DNA from: Giesbergeria sp.
GTDB lineage: Bacteria; Pseudomonadota; Gammaproteobacteria; Burkholderiales; Burkholderiaceae_C
Length of the DNA stretch: 47,248 bases
Reading direction: 5' to 3'
NCBI GenBank assembly: GCA_017985015.1
Contig: JAGNYI010000022.1
Coordinates: forward strand, 1 to 47,248
Shown here: in pieces, positions 34,614-43,088 of the stretch
Layout: each line of letters opens with the position of its first letter
How positions within the stretch are numbered: position 1 is the first letter of the stretch
Notes under the pieces: model-generated
What the model was told of the DNA's origin: nothing
What the model saw: only the letters and a program-made list of their open reading frames with translations
Databases searched by the model: none
Made by a program: the position numbers and the translations under genes

Positions 34614-35801
34614 ATGCTGATTGACTTCTTCTACACGCTGCGCTCCGCCAAGCTGCCGGTTTCGGTCAAGGAATACCTGAGCCTGCTCGAAGCACTGGAA
34701 GCCGGCGTGGTGGGACCGAAGTCCGAGAGCGCCTGGAGTCTGGACGACTTCTATTTCCTCTCGCGCCTGACGCTGGTGAAGGACGAAAAGCACTACGACA
34801 AGTTCGACCGCGCTTTCGCCGCTTACTTCAAGGGCGTCGAGATGGTGGCCGATTTCACCAAGGAAGTGCCCGCCGACTGGCTGCGCAAAATTCTGGAGAA
34901 CGAACTCACGCCCGAGCAAAAGGCCGCCATCGAAAAGATGGGCTGGGACGAGCTCATGGAGACGCTCAAGAAACGCCTCGAAGAGCAGAAGGAACGCCAC
35001 GAAGGCGGCAGCAAGTGGATCGGCACCGGCGGCACCAGCCCTTTCGGCCACGGCGGCTACAACCCGCAGGGCATTCGCATTGGCGGCGCTGGCAAGAACA
35101 AAAGCGCCGTGAAAGTGTGGGAGCAGCGCGCTTACAAGGATTACGACGACCAGCAGGAACTCGGCACGCGCAACATCAAGGTGGCGCTGCGCCGCCTGCG
35201 CAAGTTTGCCCGCGAGGGGCATGAGATGGAACTCGATCTGCCCGACACCATCCGCAGCACGGCGGCCAATGCGGGGTACCTGGACATCAAAATGGTGCCC
35301 GAGCGGCACAACAACGTGAAGGTGCTGCTGCTGATGGACGTGGGCGGCACCATGGACGAGCACATTCAGCGTGTCGAAGAGCTGTTTTCCGCCGTCAAGA
35401 CCGAGTTCAAGCACCTGGAGTTTTATTACTTCCACAACTGCGTCTACGACTTCATGTGGAAGAACAACCGGCGCCGCTTTGCGGAGAAATTCCCCACCTG
35501 GGACATCATTCGCAAGTACAACAAGGACTACAAGCTGATTTTCGTAGGCGACGCCACCATGAGCCCCTACGAGATTTTGCAGCCCGGCGGCAGCGTGGAG
35601 TACAACAACGAGGAAGCTGGCGCCGAGTGGCTGCAGCGCCTCACGCACGCCTTCCCCAAGTTTGCCTGGATCAACCCCGAGCCACAAGGCGTGTGGCAGT
35701 ACCGCCAGAGCATCAGCATCATCCAGCAGCTCATCGGCAATCGCATGTACCCTTTGTCACTCAAAGGCCTGGAGGAGACGATGCGGCTGCTGTCAAAATA
35801 G
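34614..35801 (+). CDS. VWA domain protein, CoxE-like, partner of the MoxR ATPase
   Basis: 395 residues. N-terminal helical part (MLIDFFYTLRSAKLPVSVKEY) and a basic/acidic middle, then a C-terminal von Willebrand A domain: VKVLLLMDVGGTMDEHIQR, where the MIDAS would normally be DxSxS. Here the first Ser position is Gly, so metal binding may be altered. Other parts: FYYFHNCVYDFMW and LIFVGDATMSPYEI. The gene lies four positions after moxR, the usual pairing. Confidence 0.9.
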   Translation: MLIDFFYTLRSAKLPVSVKEYLSLLEALEAGVVGPKSESAWSLDDFYFLSRLTLVKDEKHYDKFDRAFAAYFKGVEMVADFTKEVPADWLRKILENELTPEQKAAIEKMGWDELMETLKKRLEEQKERHEGGSKWIGTGGTSPFGHGGYNPQGIRIGGAGKNKSAVKVWEQRAYKDYDDQQELGTRNIKVALRRLRKFAREGHEMELDLPDTIRSTAANAGYLDIKMVPERHNNVKVLLLMDVGGTMDEHIQRVEELFSAVKTEFKHLEFYYFHNCVYDFMWKNNRRRFAEKFPTWDIIRKYNKDYKLIFVGDATMSPYEILQPGGSVEYNNEEAGAEWLQRLTHAFPKFAWINPEPQGVWQYRQSISIIQQLIGNRMYPLSLKGLEETMRLLSK

Positions 35802-35805
35802 GCGC

Positions 35806-37671
35806 ATGCCCCACTCTCGCGCGGTGCGCGCCGGGCAACTGGCCCTGCTCCTTTTTTTTGCCATTTCAGGTGCGCTGACCGGCTGCAGTGCCCTGACCCC
35901 CACGGCCAGCGAACGCAGCAGCGAAGCCGCAGCCTCAGGCGCCGCCGCGTTCACGCTGCAGGTGCGCGCGCCCAAGGAAGTGCGCGACTACCTGGAAAAG
36001 CACCTCGAACTGCAGCGCTTTCGCGCCTTTCCCGATCTGCAGGAACGCGAGCTCTCGCGCCTGCTGGGCGCGGCCGATGCCAATGCGCGCGAACTGCTCG
36101 CCACGCTGGGCTACTTCAGCCCGGACATCCAGATTGATCTGACCAAGACGCCCGACGACCGCCGCGCGCCGCGCGCCATCGTGGTCACCGTCGATCCGGG
36201 CGAACGCACCACCATCAAGGCGCTGGACTTGAGGTTTCAGGGCGACATCGAGACGGGCCCCACCACCAGCCGCCCTGAGGCGCGCGCACGCGCCGCGTGG
36301 TCGCTCAACCCTGGCGAACCGTTTACCCAGGAAGCCTGGGACGACGCCAAGAAAAATTCGCTGCGCGCGCTGCAAAAGCGCCGCTACCCGACCGCCAGCC
36401 TCGCCAACAGCCGTGCGGACATCGACGCGGATACGCACCAGGCGGCGCTGTCGGCCACCTTCGATTCGGGCCCAGCCTACCGTTTCGGTCCGCTGCACCT
36501 CAAGGGCATGAAGCGCTACGACGCCGAAGGCATCAAGAACATCGCGCGCCTGCCCACTGGGGCCGTATACGACGAGACCGAATTGCTCGATGCCCAGCAG
36601 CGCCTGGCCAGCAGTGGTTATTTCGATGCTGTGTTCCTCACGCTGGACCCCGATGCGCAGCAACCGGGCGCCGCCCCGGTCACCGCGCAGGTGCGCGAGG
36701 CACCGCTGCAAAAAGCCATCTTCGGCATCGGCGTTTCCACCGACAGCGGCATGCGCCTGTCGCTGGACCACACCTACAACCAGCTTCCCTGGCTGGGCTG
36801 GCGGGCGCTGACCAAGCTCTCGTTCGATCGCGAAGCCAAGGTTCTCGGCACCGAGTGGACGGCACTGCCCGGCGCCAACGGCTGGCGCTGGGTGGCCGGC
36901 GCGCAATTGCAGCGCGAAGCTACCGGCGACTACCAAGTCAACAGCACACAGTGGCGGTTTGGCCGCAGCCAGAGCACCGACCACATCGACCGCAACTACG
37001 CCTTGCAATACGACAGCGCAGTCAGCCAAGGCCCCATGGCACCGCCTGAGAGCACAGCCCTGAGCCTGAACACTGGCTGGACGGGCCGCTATTTCGATAG
37101 CAAAACGGCGCCGGCCAGCGGTTGGGGCCTGGCCGCTGAATTCGGCGTGGGCACCACGCTGCGCCCTGAACGCGACCCCTTCGTGCGCGCACTGGCCCGC
37201 GGCTTGTATTTCCAGCCCCTCGCCAAGGTGACAGCGCCCGACGGCAGCAGCCGACGTGCCCGCATCGCGCTGCGCACCGAAGTCGGCGCAGTGCTTGCCC
37301 GGCCCGGCGCGCAGATTCCGGTGACGCAGCTGTTTCTGACCGGCGGCGACACCACCGTGCGTGGCTACAGCCTGCGCTCCATTGGCGCACGCACCGAAAG
37401 CGACCAGCTCTTTGGCGGGCGGTACCTCGCCGTAGCCAGCGCCGAATGGCAGCGCCCCCTCGTGTTTGGCGGCACGGTAAGCGACTTTGAGAGCGCCTTG
37501 TTTGTGGACGTGGGCGCCGTTGCCGACCGCCTGGCCGACTTGCACGCGCGTGTCGGCGTGGGCGCGGGGCTGCGCTGGCGCAGCCCGGTCGGGCCTTTGC
37601 AGACCGATCTGGCTTACGGGGTGCAAGCCAAACAACTGCGCCTGCATCTGCGCCTGGGCTTCACGTTCTGA
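35806..37671 (+). CDS. tamA: Outer membrane assembly factor TamA (BamA family)
   Basis: 621 residues. POTRA-like N-terminal repeats (about 50-280, including YRFGPLHLKGMKRYDAEGI) and a C-terminal Omp85 beta-barrel with the lid-loop motif GGDTTVRGYSLRSIG and an aromatic last residue. With TamB it helps insert autotransporters and other barrel proteins. The signal sequence MPHSRAVRAGQLALLLFFAI continues SGALTGCSAL, so LTGC could serve as a lipobox. Starts 4 bp after the VWA gene; tamB follows 2 bp later. Confidence 0.93.
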   Translation: MPHSRAVRAGQLALLLFFAISGALTGCSALTPTASERSSEAAASGAAAFTLQVRAPKEVRDYLEKHLELQRFRAFPDLQERELSRLLGAADANARELLATLGYFSPDIQIDLTKTPDDRRAPRAIVVTVDPGERTTIKALDLRFQGDIETGPTTSRPEARARAAWSLNPGEPFTQEAWDDAKKNSLRALQKRRYPTASLANSRADIDADTHQAALSATFDSGPAYRFGPLHLKGMKRYDAEGIKNIARLPTGAVYDETELLDAQQRLASSGYFDAVFLTLDPDAQQPGAAPVTAQVREAPLQKAIFGIGVSTDSGMRLSLDHTYNQLPWLGWRALTKLSFDREAKVLGTEWTALPGANGWRWVAGAQLQREATGDYQVNSTQWRFGRSQSTDHIDRNYALQYDSAVSQGPMAPPESTALSLNTGWTGRYFDSKTAPASGWGLAAEFGVGTTLRPERDPFVRALARGLYFQPLAKVTAPDGSSRRARIALRTEVGAVLARPGAQIPVTQLFLTGGDTTVRGYSLRSIGARTESDQLFGGRYLAVASAEWQRPLVFGGTVSDFESALFVDVGAVADRLADLHARVGVGAGLRWRSPVGPLQTDLAYGVQAKQLRLHLRLGFTF

Positions 37672-37673
37672 CG

Positions 37674-40600
37674 ATGGCAAGCCGCCCCACCACGCCCCCA
37701 GACGCCGGCCCTGAGGTCTTTGCTGCCGGCGCCACCCACCGCGCCGGCCCTAACGCTTACGCGGCCGCCTCGGGCAACCACCCCCCACCTGCGCCTCGGC
37801 GCAAGCGCTTGCTGCGCCCCTTCCTGCTCGCCTTTGCCGCCTTGCTGGCGGTGCTGCTGCTGGCCGCCTTGCTGGCCTGGCAATGGCTGGGACGTGACGA
37901 TTCGCTCGCCTATGTGCTGCAACGTGCGTCACAAAGCCTGCCCGCAGACCAGCAGTTGACAACCGAAGGCGTCCGTGGCTCCCTGCGGCGCGGCGGCCAC
38001 ATTGAGCACCTGCGCTGGCAAAGCAGCACACTCAGCGTGGACGCGCAGGACATCGACCTTGGCTGGAGCCTCACACCCCTGCTCAACAAGACCCTGCACC
38101 TGGGCAAGCTTGACGCAGCCCGCGTGGTCATCACGCCCCTGGCGCAGCCTGAAGTGGCAACACCGCTGCCGACGCCTTTGCAGCAACTGAACTGGCCGCT
38201 GCGCATCGACATCCCCTTTGCGGTGCGCGAACTGGTCTGGGCTGCCGACAAACCCTTCGACGCCAAAGCCCTCTCCGGCCGCTACCGCTACGACGGCGCC
38301 GTGCACCACCTCGAAGTTGCGGGCGTGGATCTGCCGCAGGGCCACCTCAGCGCCGATGTGCGCGTGGACGGCAATGCGCCCATGGCAGTGGACGCCACGC
38401 TGCAAGCGCAGTTGCAGGCCCAGCTTCCTCACAGCGCCGCAGAGGCCGACCGTACGCTGGGCGCCCAAGTCGAGGCCCAGGCCAAGGGCACCCTGGCCGG
38501 CCAGGCGGCCCGCATCGAGCTGACGGCAAAACTGCGCGCAGCGCCGCAAGAGGCATCGGCAACAAAAGACTCGGCGCCCATGCAAGCCGACGCCAGCGCC
38601 AGCATCGCGCCCTGGGCAGCCCAACCGCTGCTCACAGCGCAAGCCGATCTGCAAGGCGTTGACCTGGCAGTGCTATCGCCCCAAGCCCCCACCACCTTGC
38701 TCAGCGGCCACGTCACAGCCGGGCCAACGCCCGAAGGTTGGGACGTGGAAGCGACCCTCACCAATGCCCGCCCGGCCCCCTGGGACAAAAAGGGCTTGCC
38801 GGTGGACGCCATTGCAGCGCACGCGCACTTTGACGGAACACAATGGAGCACCGAGGACGCCCACATCGATATCGGCAAGGGCACGCTGGCCTTGCAAGGC
38901 CGTTTCGCACCAGCGTCACAATCCATCGCACTCAAGGCGCAGGTCGAACGCGTCGACCCGGCGCAACTGCACACGGCGCTTGCCGCGGCACCGCTGAGCG
39001 GCCGCGCCACGATGGAAGGAAGCGCGCAAGACCTCCAATTCGAACTGCAATTGGCCGCCAGCGGCGCGCGCAGCGCACGCAAGAGTGCGCCAGCAACCCT
39101 GCGCATCGACCGCGTGGCAGCGCGCGGCACCTGGAAAGAAGGCGTGCTCCGTCTGCCGCAAGCCGATATCGAGGCGCTGCAGGCACAGGTCAAGGCGACC
39201 GACGTGCAGGTCGCCACCCTTCCTGCGCTCGCCATCAGCGGCAAGGTTCAGGCCAAGTTGCCTGGCACGAGTGCGCGTGCAAACGGCAAGCTTGCCGCGC
39301 GCCTTGGCGCAGGTACGCTGCAAGTACAGGCTGCGTCTGCAGAGCAGACGCTGGCGTGGCTGCGAACCCTGCCTGGTCTCACCCAGCTCGCGCCCGGCTT
39401 TGCGGCGCGCGGCAGCGCGTCCCTCAATGCCCAATGGCGTGGAGGCTGGGAAAGCTTCACCACCTTGCCCAAGGCGACTACCGAATCCGACAGCAAGAGT
39501 GCCAATGCCTCGCAGCTGCAGGCCACGTTTGACACTGCAAAGCTGCAGCTCGACCTGCCTACAGCGAAAGGCGCCGCGCCCACTCAGGTGGAGCTGCGCG
39601 GTGTGCGCCTGCATGCCAACGGCAGCGCCGCTCGCGCCGAAATTTCGCTGCAAGGCGAGCTGCGCCGCAACAAGCAAAGCGCCACCGTGCAAAGCAACGT
39701 CGTCGCCCGCCTGCTGGAATCCACCGACAAGAGCGCTGTTGCCGCGAATGCGCAGGTGCAAAGTCTGAGCATGACGCTGCAAGACGGCCTGCACAAAGGC
39801 CAATGGGCCTTGCAGGCAGGCCTCCCTTTTGCCATCGAGGCGCGCCGCAACGCAGAGGGGGCGCTCAGCGCCAAGGTCGGGGCGGGCAGCGCTGCGCTCA
39901 CCGCACCCGTGCCTGGCAAAGTCGCGCTGCGCTGGGAGCCGCTCGCGTTCACCCGTTCTGCAGGTGGCGCAGTGGCCGTGCAGACGCACGGCGCCGTCAC
40001 CGGCATTCCGCTCGCCTGGGCCGATCTGGTCGGCGCGCAGGACCCACCGCTGCTGAAAAAATTCGGCCTCGACACCAATCTCATCTTCGGCGGGCAGTGG
40101 GCCGTGGATGCGGACGACAAGCTCAGCGCCAGCGTGCGCCTGCAGCGCAGCAGTGGCGACTTGCGCATTGCCGTGGAAGACGCGCCACCCGCCACCAGCG
40201 TGCAGAGCAAGGGCGACGGCACCAAGGTCGACGCGGCACTGCGCGAGCGCACCGACACCATCGCCGCAGGGCTGCGCAACATCGCCCTCACCGTAGAGGC
40301 TGAGGGCGATGCCCTGCGCGCCGCCTTTACCTGGGACAGCGCCCAAGCGGGCGAGGTACGCGCTGAGGTATCCACACGCCTGCAGCACCAGGACGGCGGC
40401 TGGGTTTGGCCAGACAACGCAGCACTGGCCGGCACCGTGCGCGCCAAGCTGCCACAGGTAGGCGTGTGGTCGGTGCTGGCGCCGCCCGGCTGGCGCGTCA
40501 GCGGCACACTCGAAGCCGATGCGGCACTCTCGGGCACACGCAGCAACCCCCAGTGGAGCGGGCAACTCAGCGCCGACAAGCTCACCGTGCGCTCGCTGCT

Positions 40601-41798
40601 CGATGGCGTAGACCTTCAAGACGGCCAGCTGCGCGCCACGCTGGCCGGCAACCGCGTCAACATCACCGAGTTCAGCCTCAAAGGCGGGCGCGGCAGCAGC
40701 GCACGCATCGCAGGCTTCAGCGGCAACCGCACGCCCCCACCGGTGGACGGCGGCAGCCTTCAGGGCAGCGGCAGCGTGCAATGGGGCAGCAGCGCAGCAG
40801 ACCTGCGCATGGACTTCAAGGCCCGAGCCAGCCAACTGCAGGTGCTGGTGCGCGCGGACCGTCAGGCCAGCATCTCGGGCACGCTGGACGCCACCTTGCG
40901 GGAGCGCCAGTTCAAGCTGCGCGGCGACTTGCGTATCGACCGCGCCAGCATCCTGTTGCCCGACGCCAGCGCCCCCAGCCTGGGCGCTGATGTGGTGGTG
41001 CACTCCAAGGCGCGCGACGCAGCAGCGCAAAAAAATGCCCAGCAAGCGGCCAGCGCCGCGCAGCGCGCAGACACCGTGCTGCCGCCCGACGTGGCCGTCA
41101 CCCTGGACCTGGGCGACGATTTCGCCTTCCAGGGCCAGGGCATCACTACGCGCCTGGAAGGCAAGCTCGACGTCCGCAGCAGCACAGTGCCCCACGCGCC
41201 GCCGCGCGTCTTTGGCGAGGTGCGCACCGTTGCCGGCCGCTACCGCGCCTGGGGACAGATGCTGGACGTCGAAACCGGCCTGATGCGCTTCAACGGCCCG
41301 TACAACGACCCCTCGCTCGACATTCTCGCCCTGCGCCCCAATATCGAAGTGCGCGCCGGCGTGCAGGTCAGCGGCAACGCGCTCGCCCCACGTGTGCGCC
41401 TGTACGCCGAGCCCGATTTGCCCGATGCAGAAAAGCTCTCGTGGGTGGTATTGGGCCGCAGCGCAGCCTCCGGCGGCGCCGAAGCCGCGGTGCTGCAGCA
41501 GGCTGCGCTGGCGCTGCTGGGCGGCAAAGGCGGCGGCGCAGGCGAGAAGGTCGCCAGCCGCCTGGGTTTGGACGAAGTCGGCTTCAAGGGCCCCGGTGCA
41601 GGCGCGGACGCCACGGGAGCCGCCCTCACCTTCGGCAAACGTCTGTCCAAGGACCTGTACGTCACCTATGAGCGCAGCCTCTCGGGCACATTGGGCACGC
41701 TCTACATCTTCTACGACCTATCAAAACGCCTGCGCCTGCGCGGGCAGACCGGCGCCAGCACGGGGTTGGACCTCATCTACACCGTGCACTACGAGTGA
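37674..41798 (+). CDS. tamB: Translocation and assembly module subunit TamB
   Basis: 1374 residues. An N-terminal signal anchor (KRLLRPFLLAFAALLAVLLL) holds it in the inner membrane; most of the rest is long AsmA-like/beta-taco repeats spanning the periplasm, and the C-terminal TamB/DUF490 domain (about 1050-1374) contains GEVRTVAGRYRAWGQMLDVE and GKRLSKDLYVTYERSLSGT. Tight 2-bp spacing after tamA supports a TAM operon. Long length and Ala/Gln-rich composition are normal. A 170-bp palindromic element lies 32 bp after its stop. Confidence 0.94.
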   Translation: MASRPTTPPDAGPEVFAAGATHRAGPNAYAAASGNHPPPAPRRKRLLRPFLLAFAALLAVLLLAALLAWQWLGRDDSLAYVLQRASQSLPADQQLTTEGVRGSLRRGGHIEHLRWQSSTLSVDAQDIDLGWSLTPLLNKTLHLGKLDAARVVITPLAQPEVATPLPTPLQQLNWPLRIDIPFAVRELVWAADKPFDAKALSGRYRYDGAVHHLEVAGVDLPQGHLSADVRVDGNAPMAVDATLQAQLQAQLPHSAAEADRTLGAQVEAQAKGTLAGQAARIELTAKLRAAPQEASATKDSAPMQADASASIAPWAAQPLLTAQADLQGVDLAVLSPQAPTTLLSGHVTAGPTPEGWDVEATLTNARPAPWDKKGLPVDAIAAHAHFDGTQWSTEDAHIDIGKGTLALQGRFAPASQSIALKAQVERVDPAQLHTALAAAPLSGRATMEGSAQDLQFELQLAASGARSARKSAPATLRIDRVAARGTWKEGVLRLPQADIEALQAQVKATDVQVATLPALAISGKVQAKLPGTSARANGKLAARLGAGTLQVQAASAEQTLAWLRTLPGLTQLAPGFAARGSASLNAQWRGGWESFTTLPKATTESDSKSANASQLQATFDTAKLQLDLPTAKGAAPTQVELRGVRLHANGSAARAEISLQGELRRNKQSATVQSNVVARLLESTDKSAVAANAQVQSLSMTLQDGLHKGQWALQAGLPFAIEARRNAEGALSAKVGAGSAALTAPVPGKVALRWEPLAFTRSAGGAVAVQTHGAVTGIPLAWADLVGAQDPPLLKKFGLDTNLIFGGQWAVDADDKLSASVRLQRSSGDLRIAVEDAPPATSVQSKGDGTKVDAALRERTDTIAAGLRNIALTVEAEGDALRAAFTWDSAQAGEVRAEVSTRLQHQDGGWVWPDNAALAGTVRAKLPQVGVWSVLAPPGWRVSGTLEADAALSGTRSNPQWSGQLSADKLTVRSLLDGVDLQDGQLRATLAGNRVNITEFSLKGGRGSSARIAGFSGNRTPPPVDGGSLQGSGSVQWGSSAADLRMDFKARASQLQVLVRADRQASISGTLDATLRERQFKLRGDLRIDRASILLPDASAPSLGADVVVHSKARDAAAQKNAQQAASAAQRADTVLPPDVAVTLDLGDDFAFQGQGITTRLEGKLDVRSSTVPHAPPRVFGEVRTVAGRYRAWGQMLDVETGLMRFNGPYNDPSLDILALRPNIEVRAGVQVSGNALAPRVRLYAEPDLPDAEKLSWVVLGRSAASGGAEAAVLQQAALALLGGKGGGAGEKVASRLGLDEVGFKGPGAGADATGAALTFGKRLSKDLYVTYERSLSGTLGTLYIFYDLSKRLRLRGQTGASTGLDLIYTVHYE

Positions 41799-41830
41799 AA
41801 ATCCGTCCGAACCTTCCTTGAACACAACCT

Positions 41831-42000
41831 CTAGGGATGGCCTGCATAACTCCCTGCGGTCTGTGATAGCTCGGCCTCGGGCGGTCTACTGCGTTGCTCT
41901 TTTTGCCAATAGCTGGGCTATTGGCTGCAAAAAGACGCCTTGTAGTCCATCCCGATCCGCACCATCACCGCCTCGCGAGGGTGATGCAGGACATCCCTAG
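41831..42000. mobile_element. 170-bp palindromic MITE-like element, copy B
   Basis: Aligns with copy A over all 170 bases with five substitutions and no indel. CTAG at each end (41831-41834 and 41997-42000). Four of the five differences fall on positions that pair in copy A's long stem and none is compensated, so copy B has a weaker hairpin. It lies between the stops of tamB and the convergent DUF1330 gene. Confidence 0.85.
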
Positions 42001-42009
42001 GGGAGGCGA

Positions 42010-42297
42010 TCAGATCTCATAGGAAATCAGGGTCACCTCTGCCGCCTGGGTCCGAATCGGGATGAGGGCCTGGTACGCGGGTGACGCAAACCAGCCTTCG
42101 GCAGCGGCCCCCGTTGGAAAACGAAGCACGACGATGTCGGGATGCGGGCACTCGCCTGCGAAGGCCGCCACCTGCTTGCCACGAAATACCAGTTCTCCTT
42201 TCCATGGCGCCAGGGTCTGGGGCACCTTGCTGCGGTACTGCTCCCACATCGGGGCATTCGTGACGGTGATATGACCCACCACATACGCTTCGGGCAT
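42010..42297 (-). CDS. DUF1330 family protein
   Basis: 95 residues. MPEAYVVGHITVTNAPMWEQ and AFAGECPHPDIVVLRFPTGA, with FASPAYQALIPIR, are DUF1330 (dimeric alpha-beta barrel) signatures. Function unknown; possibly a small-molecule binding or oxygenase-like protein. Monocistronic between the 170-bp element and the liv operon. Confidence 0.9.
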   Translation of the reverse strand: MPEAYVVGHITVTNAPMWEQYRSKVPQTLAPWKGELVFRGKQVAAFAGECPHPDIVVLRFPTGAAAEGWFASPAYQALIPIRTQAAEVTLISYEI

Positions 42298-42345
42298 GCA
42301 TGACTCCAAAGAGGGGAACTCAGACCAGTGCAGAGACAACCGATG

Positions 42346-42378
42346 GAGGGCAGCGCCCTTTCAGGCGCGGCCGCCCTC
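42346..42378 (-). terminator. Weak candidate terminator after livF
   Basis: GAGGGC (42346-42351) pairs with GCCCTC (42373-42378), with a second GCGCC/GGCGC helix inside and an asymmetric bulge. No clear T-run follows on the minus strand, so Rho-independent function is doubtful. Confidence 0.3.
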
Positions 42379-42389
42379 GAAGAGGTCTT

Positions 42390-43088
42390 CTACACACCCA
42401 GATAGCGCTGCACAATTTCTGGCTGGCCCTTGAGTTCTTTCGCCGTGCTTTCGTGGGCGATATGTCCGTTGTTCAAGATATAGACGCGGTTGGCCAAGGC
42501 CAGCGTGGCTGCCAGGTTCTGCTCGATCAGGAAAATGGTCTGGCCAGCCTGCGCCAACTCACGGCAGATGCGCATGAGGTCCTGCACAATTACCGGTGCC
42601 AGTCCTTCAAACGGTTCGTCGAGCAAAATGATCTTGGGGTCGCGCACCAATGCCCGGGCAATTGCCAGCATTTGCTGTTCACCGCCTGACAGGTCCGTTC
42701 CTCGGCTGAGGCACCGCTCCTTGAGACGCGGAAACATTTCGTAGATGCGCTCAATCGGCCATTTGTTCTGGGCCGTCAACCCGGCCAGAACGATGTTCTC
42801 CTCCACCGTGAGGCTGCCGAAAATGCGCCTCTCTTCATGAACGAGCTGCATCCCCAACTGGGCAATGGAATGCGCCTTTTTCCCGGCCAGCTCCACGCCG
42901 TCCATCTTGACACTTCCGGTGCGAGGCTTGACCACGCCCATCAAGCTTTTGAAGGTGGTGGATTTGCCTGCGCCATTGCGGCCCAGCAAGGCCACGACCT
43001 CGTTCTTTTCCACGCGCAGAGAAACATCGAACAGGATATGGCTGTCGCCGTAATAGCTGTTGAGACCGTTGACTTCGAGCAGGCTCAT
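42390..43088 (-). CDS. livF: Branched-chain amino acid-type ABC transporter ATPase LivF
   Basis: 232 residues. Walker A LLGRNGAGKST, signature LSGGEQQMLAIARAL, Walker B KIILLDEPFEGLAP, H-loop FLIEQN. LivF-type (short, no insertion). It should pair with the LivG half of the neighbouring fusion in the importer. Overlaps the LivM-LivG gene by 4 nt (ATGA). Confidence 0.95.
   Translation of the reverse strand: MSLLEVNGLNSYYGDSHILFDVSLRVEKNEVVALLGRNGAGKSTTFKSLMGVVKPRTGSVKMDGVELAGKKAHSIAQLGMQLVHEERRIFGSLTVEENIVLAGLTAQNKWPIERIYEMFPRLKERCLSRGTDLSGGEQQMLAIARALVRDPKIILLDEPFEGLAPVIVQDLMRICRELAQAGQTIFLIEQNLAATLALANRVYILNNGHIAHESTAKELKGQPEIVQRYLGV

Noticed and set aside
38916-41195. 759-codon minus-strand open frame within tamB
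   Set aside because: High-GC antisense shadow; no recognisable motifs, and the plus-strand frame has TamB N-terminal anchor and C-terminal domain.
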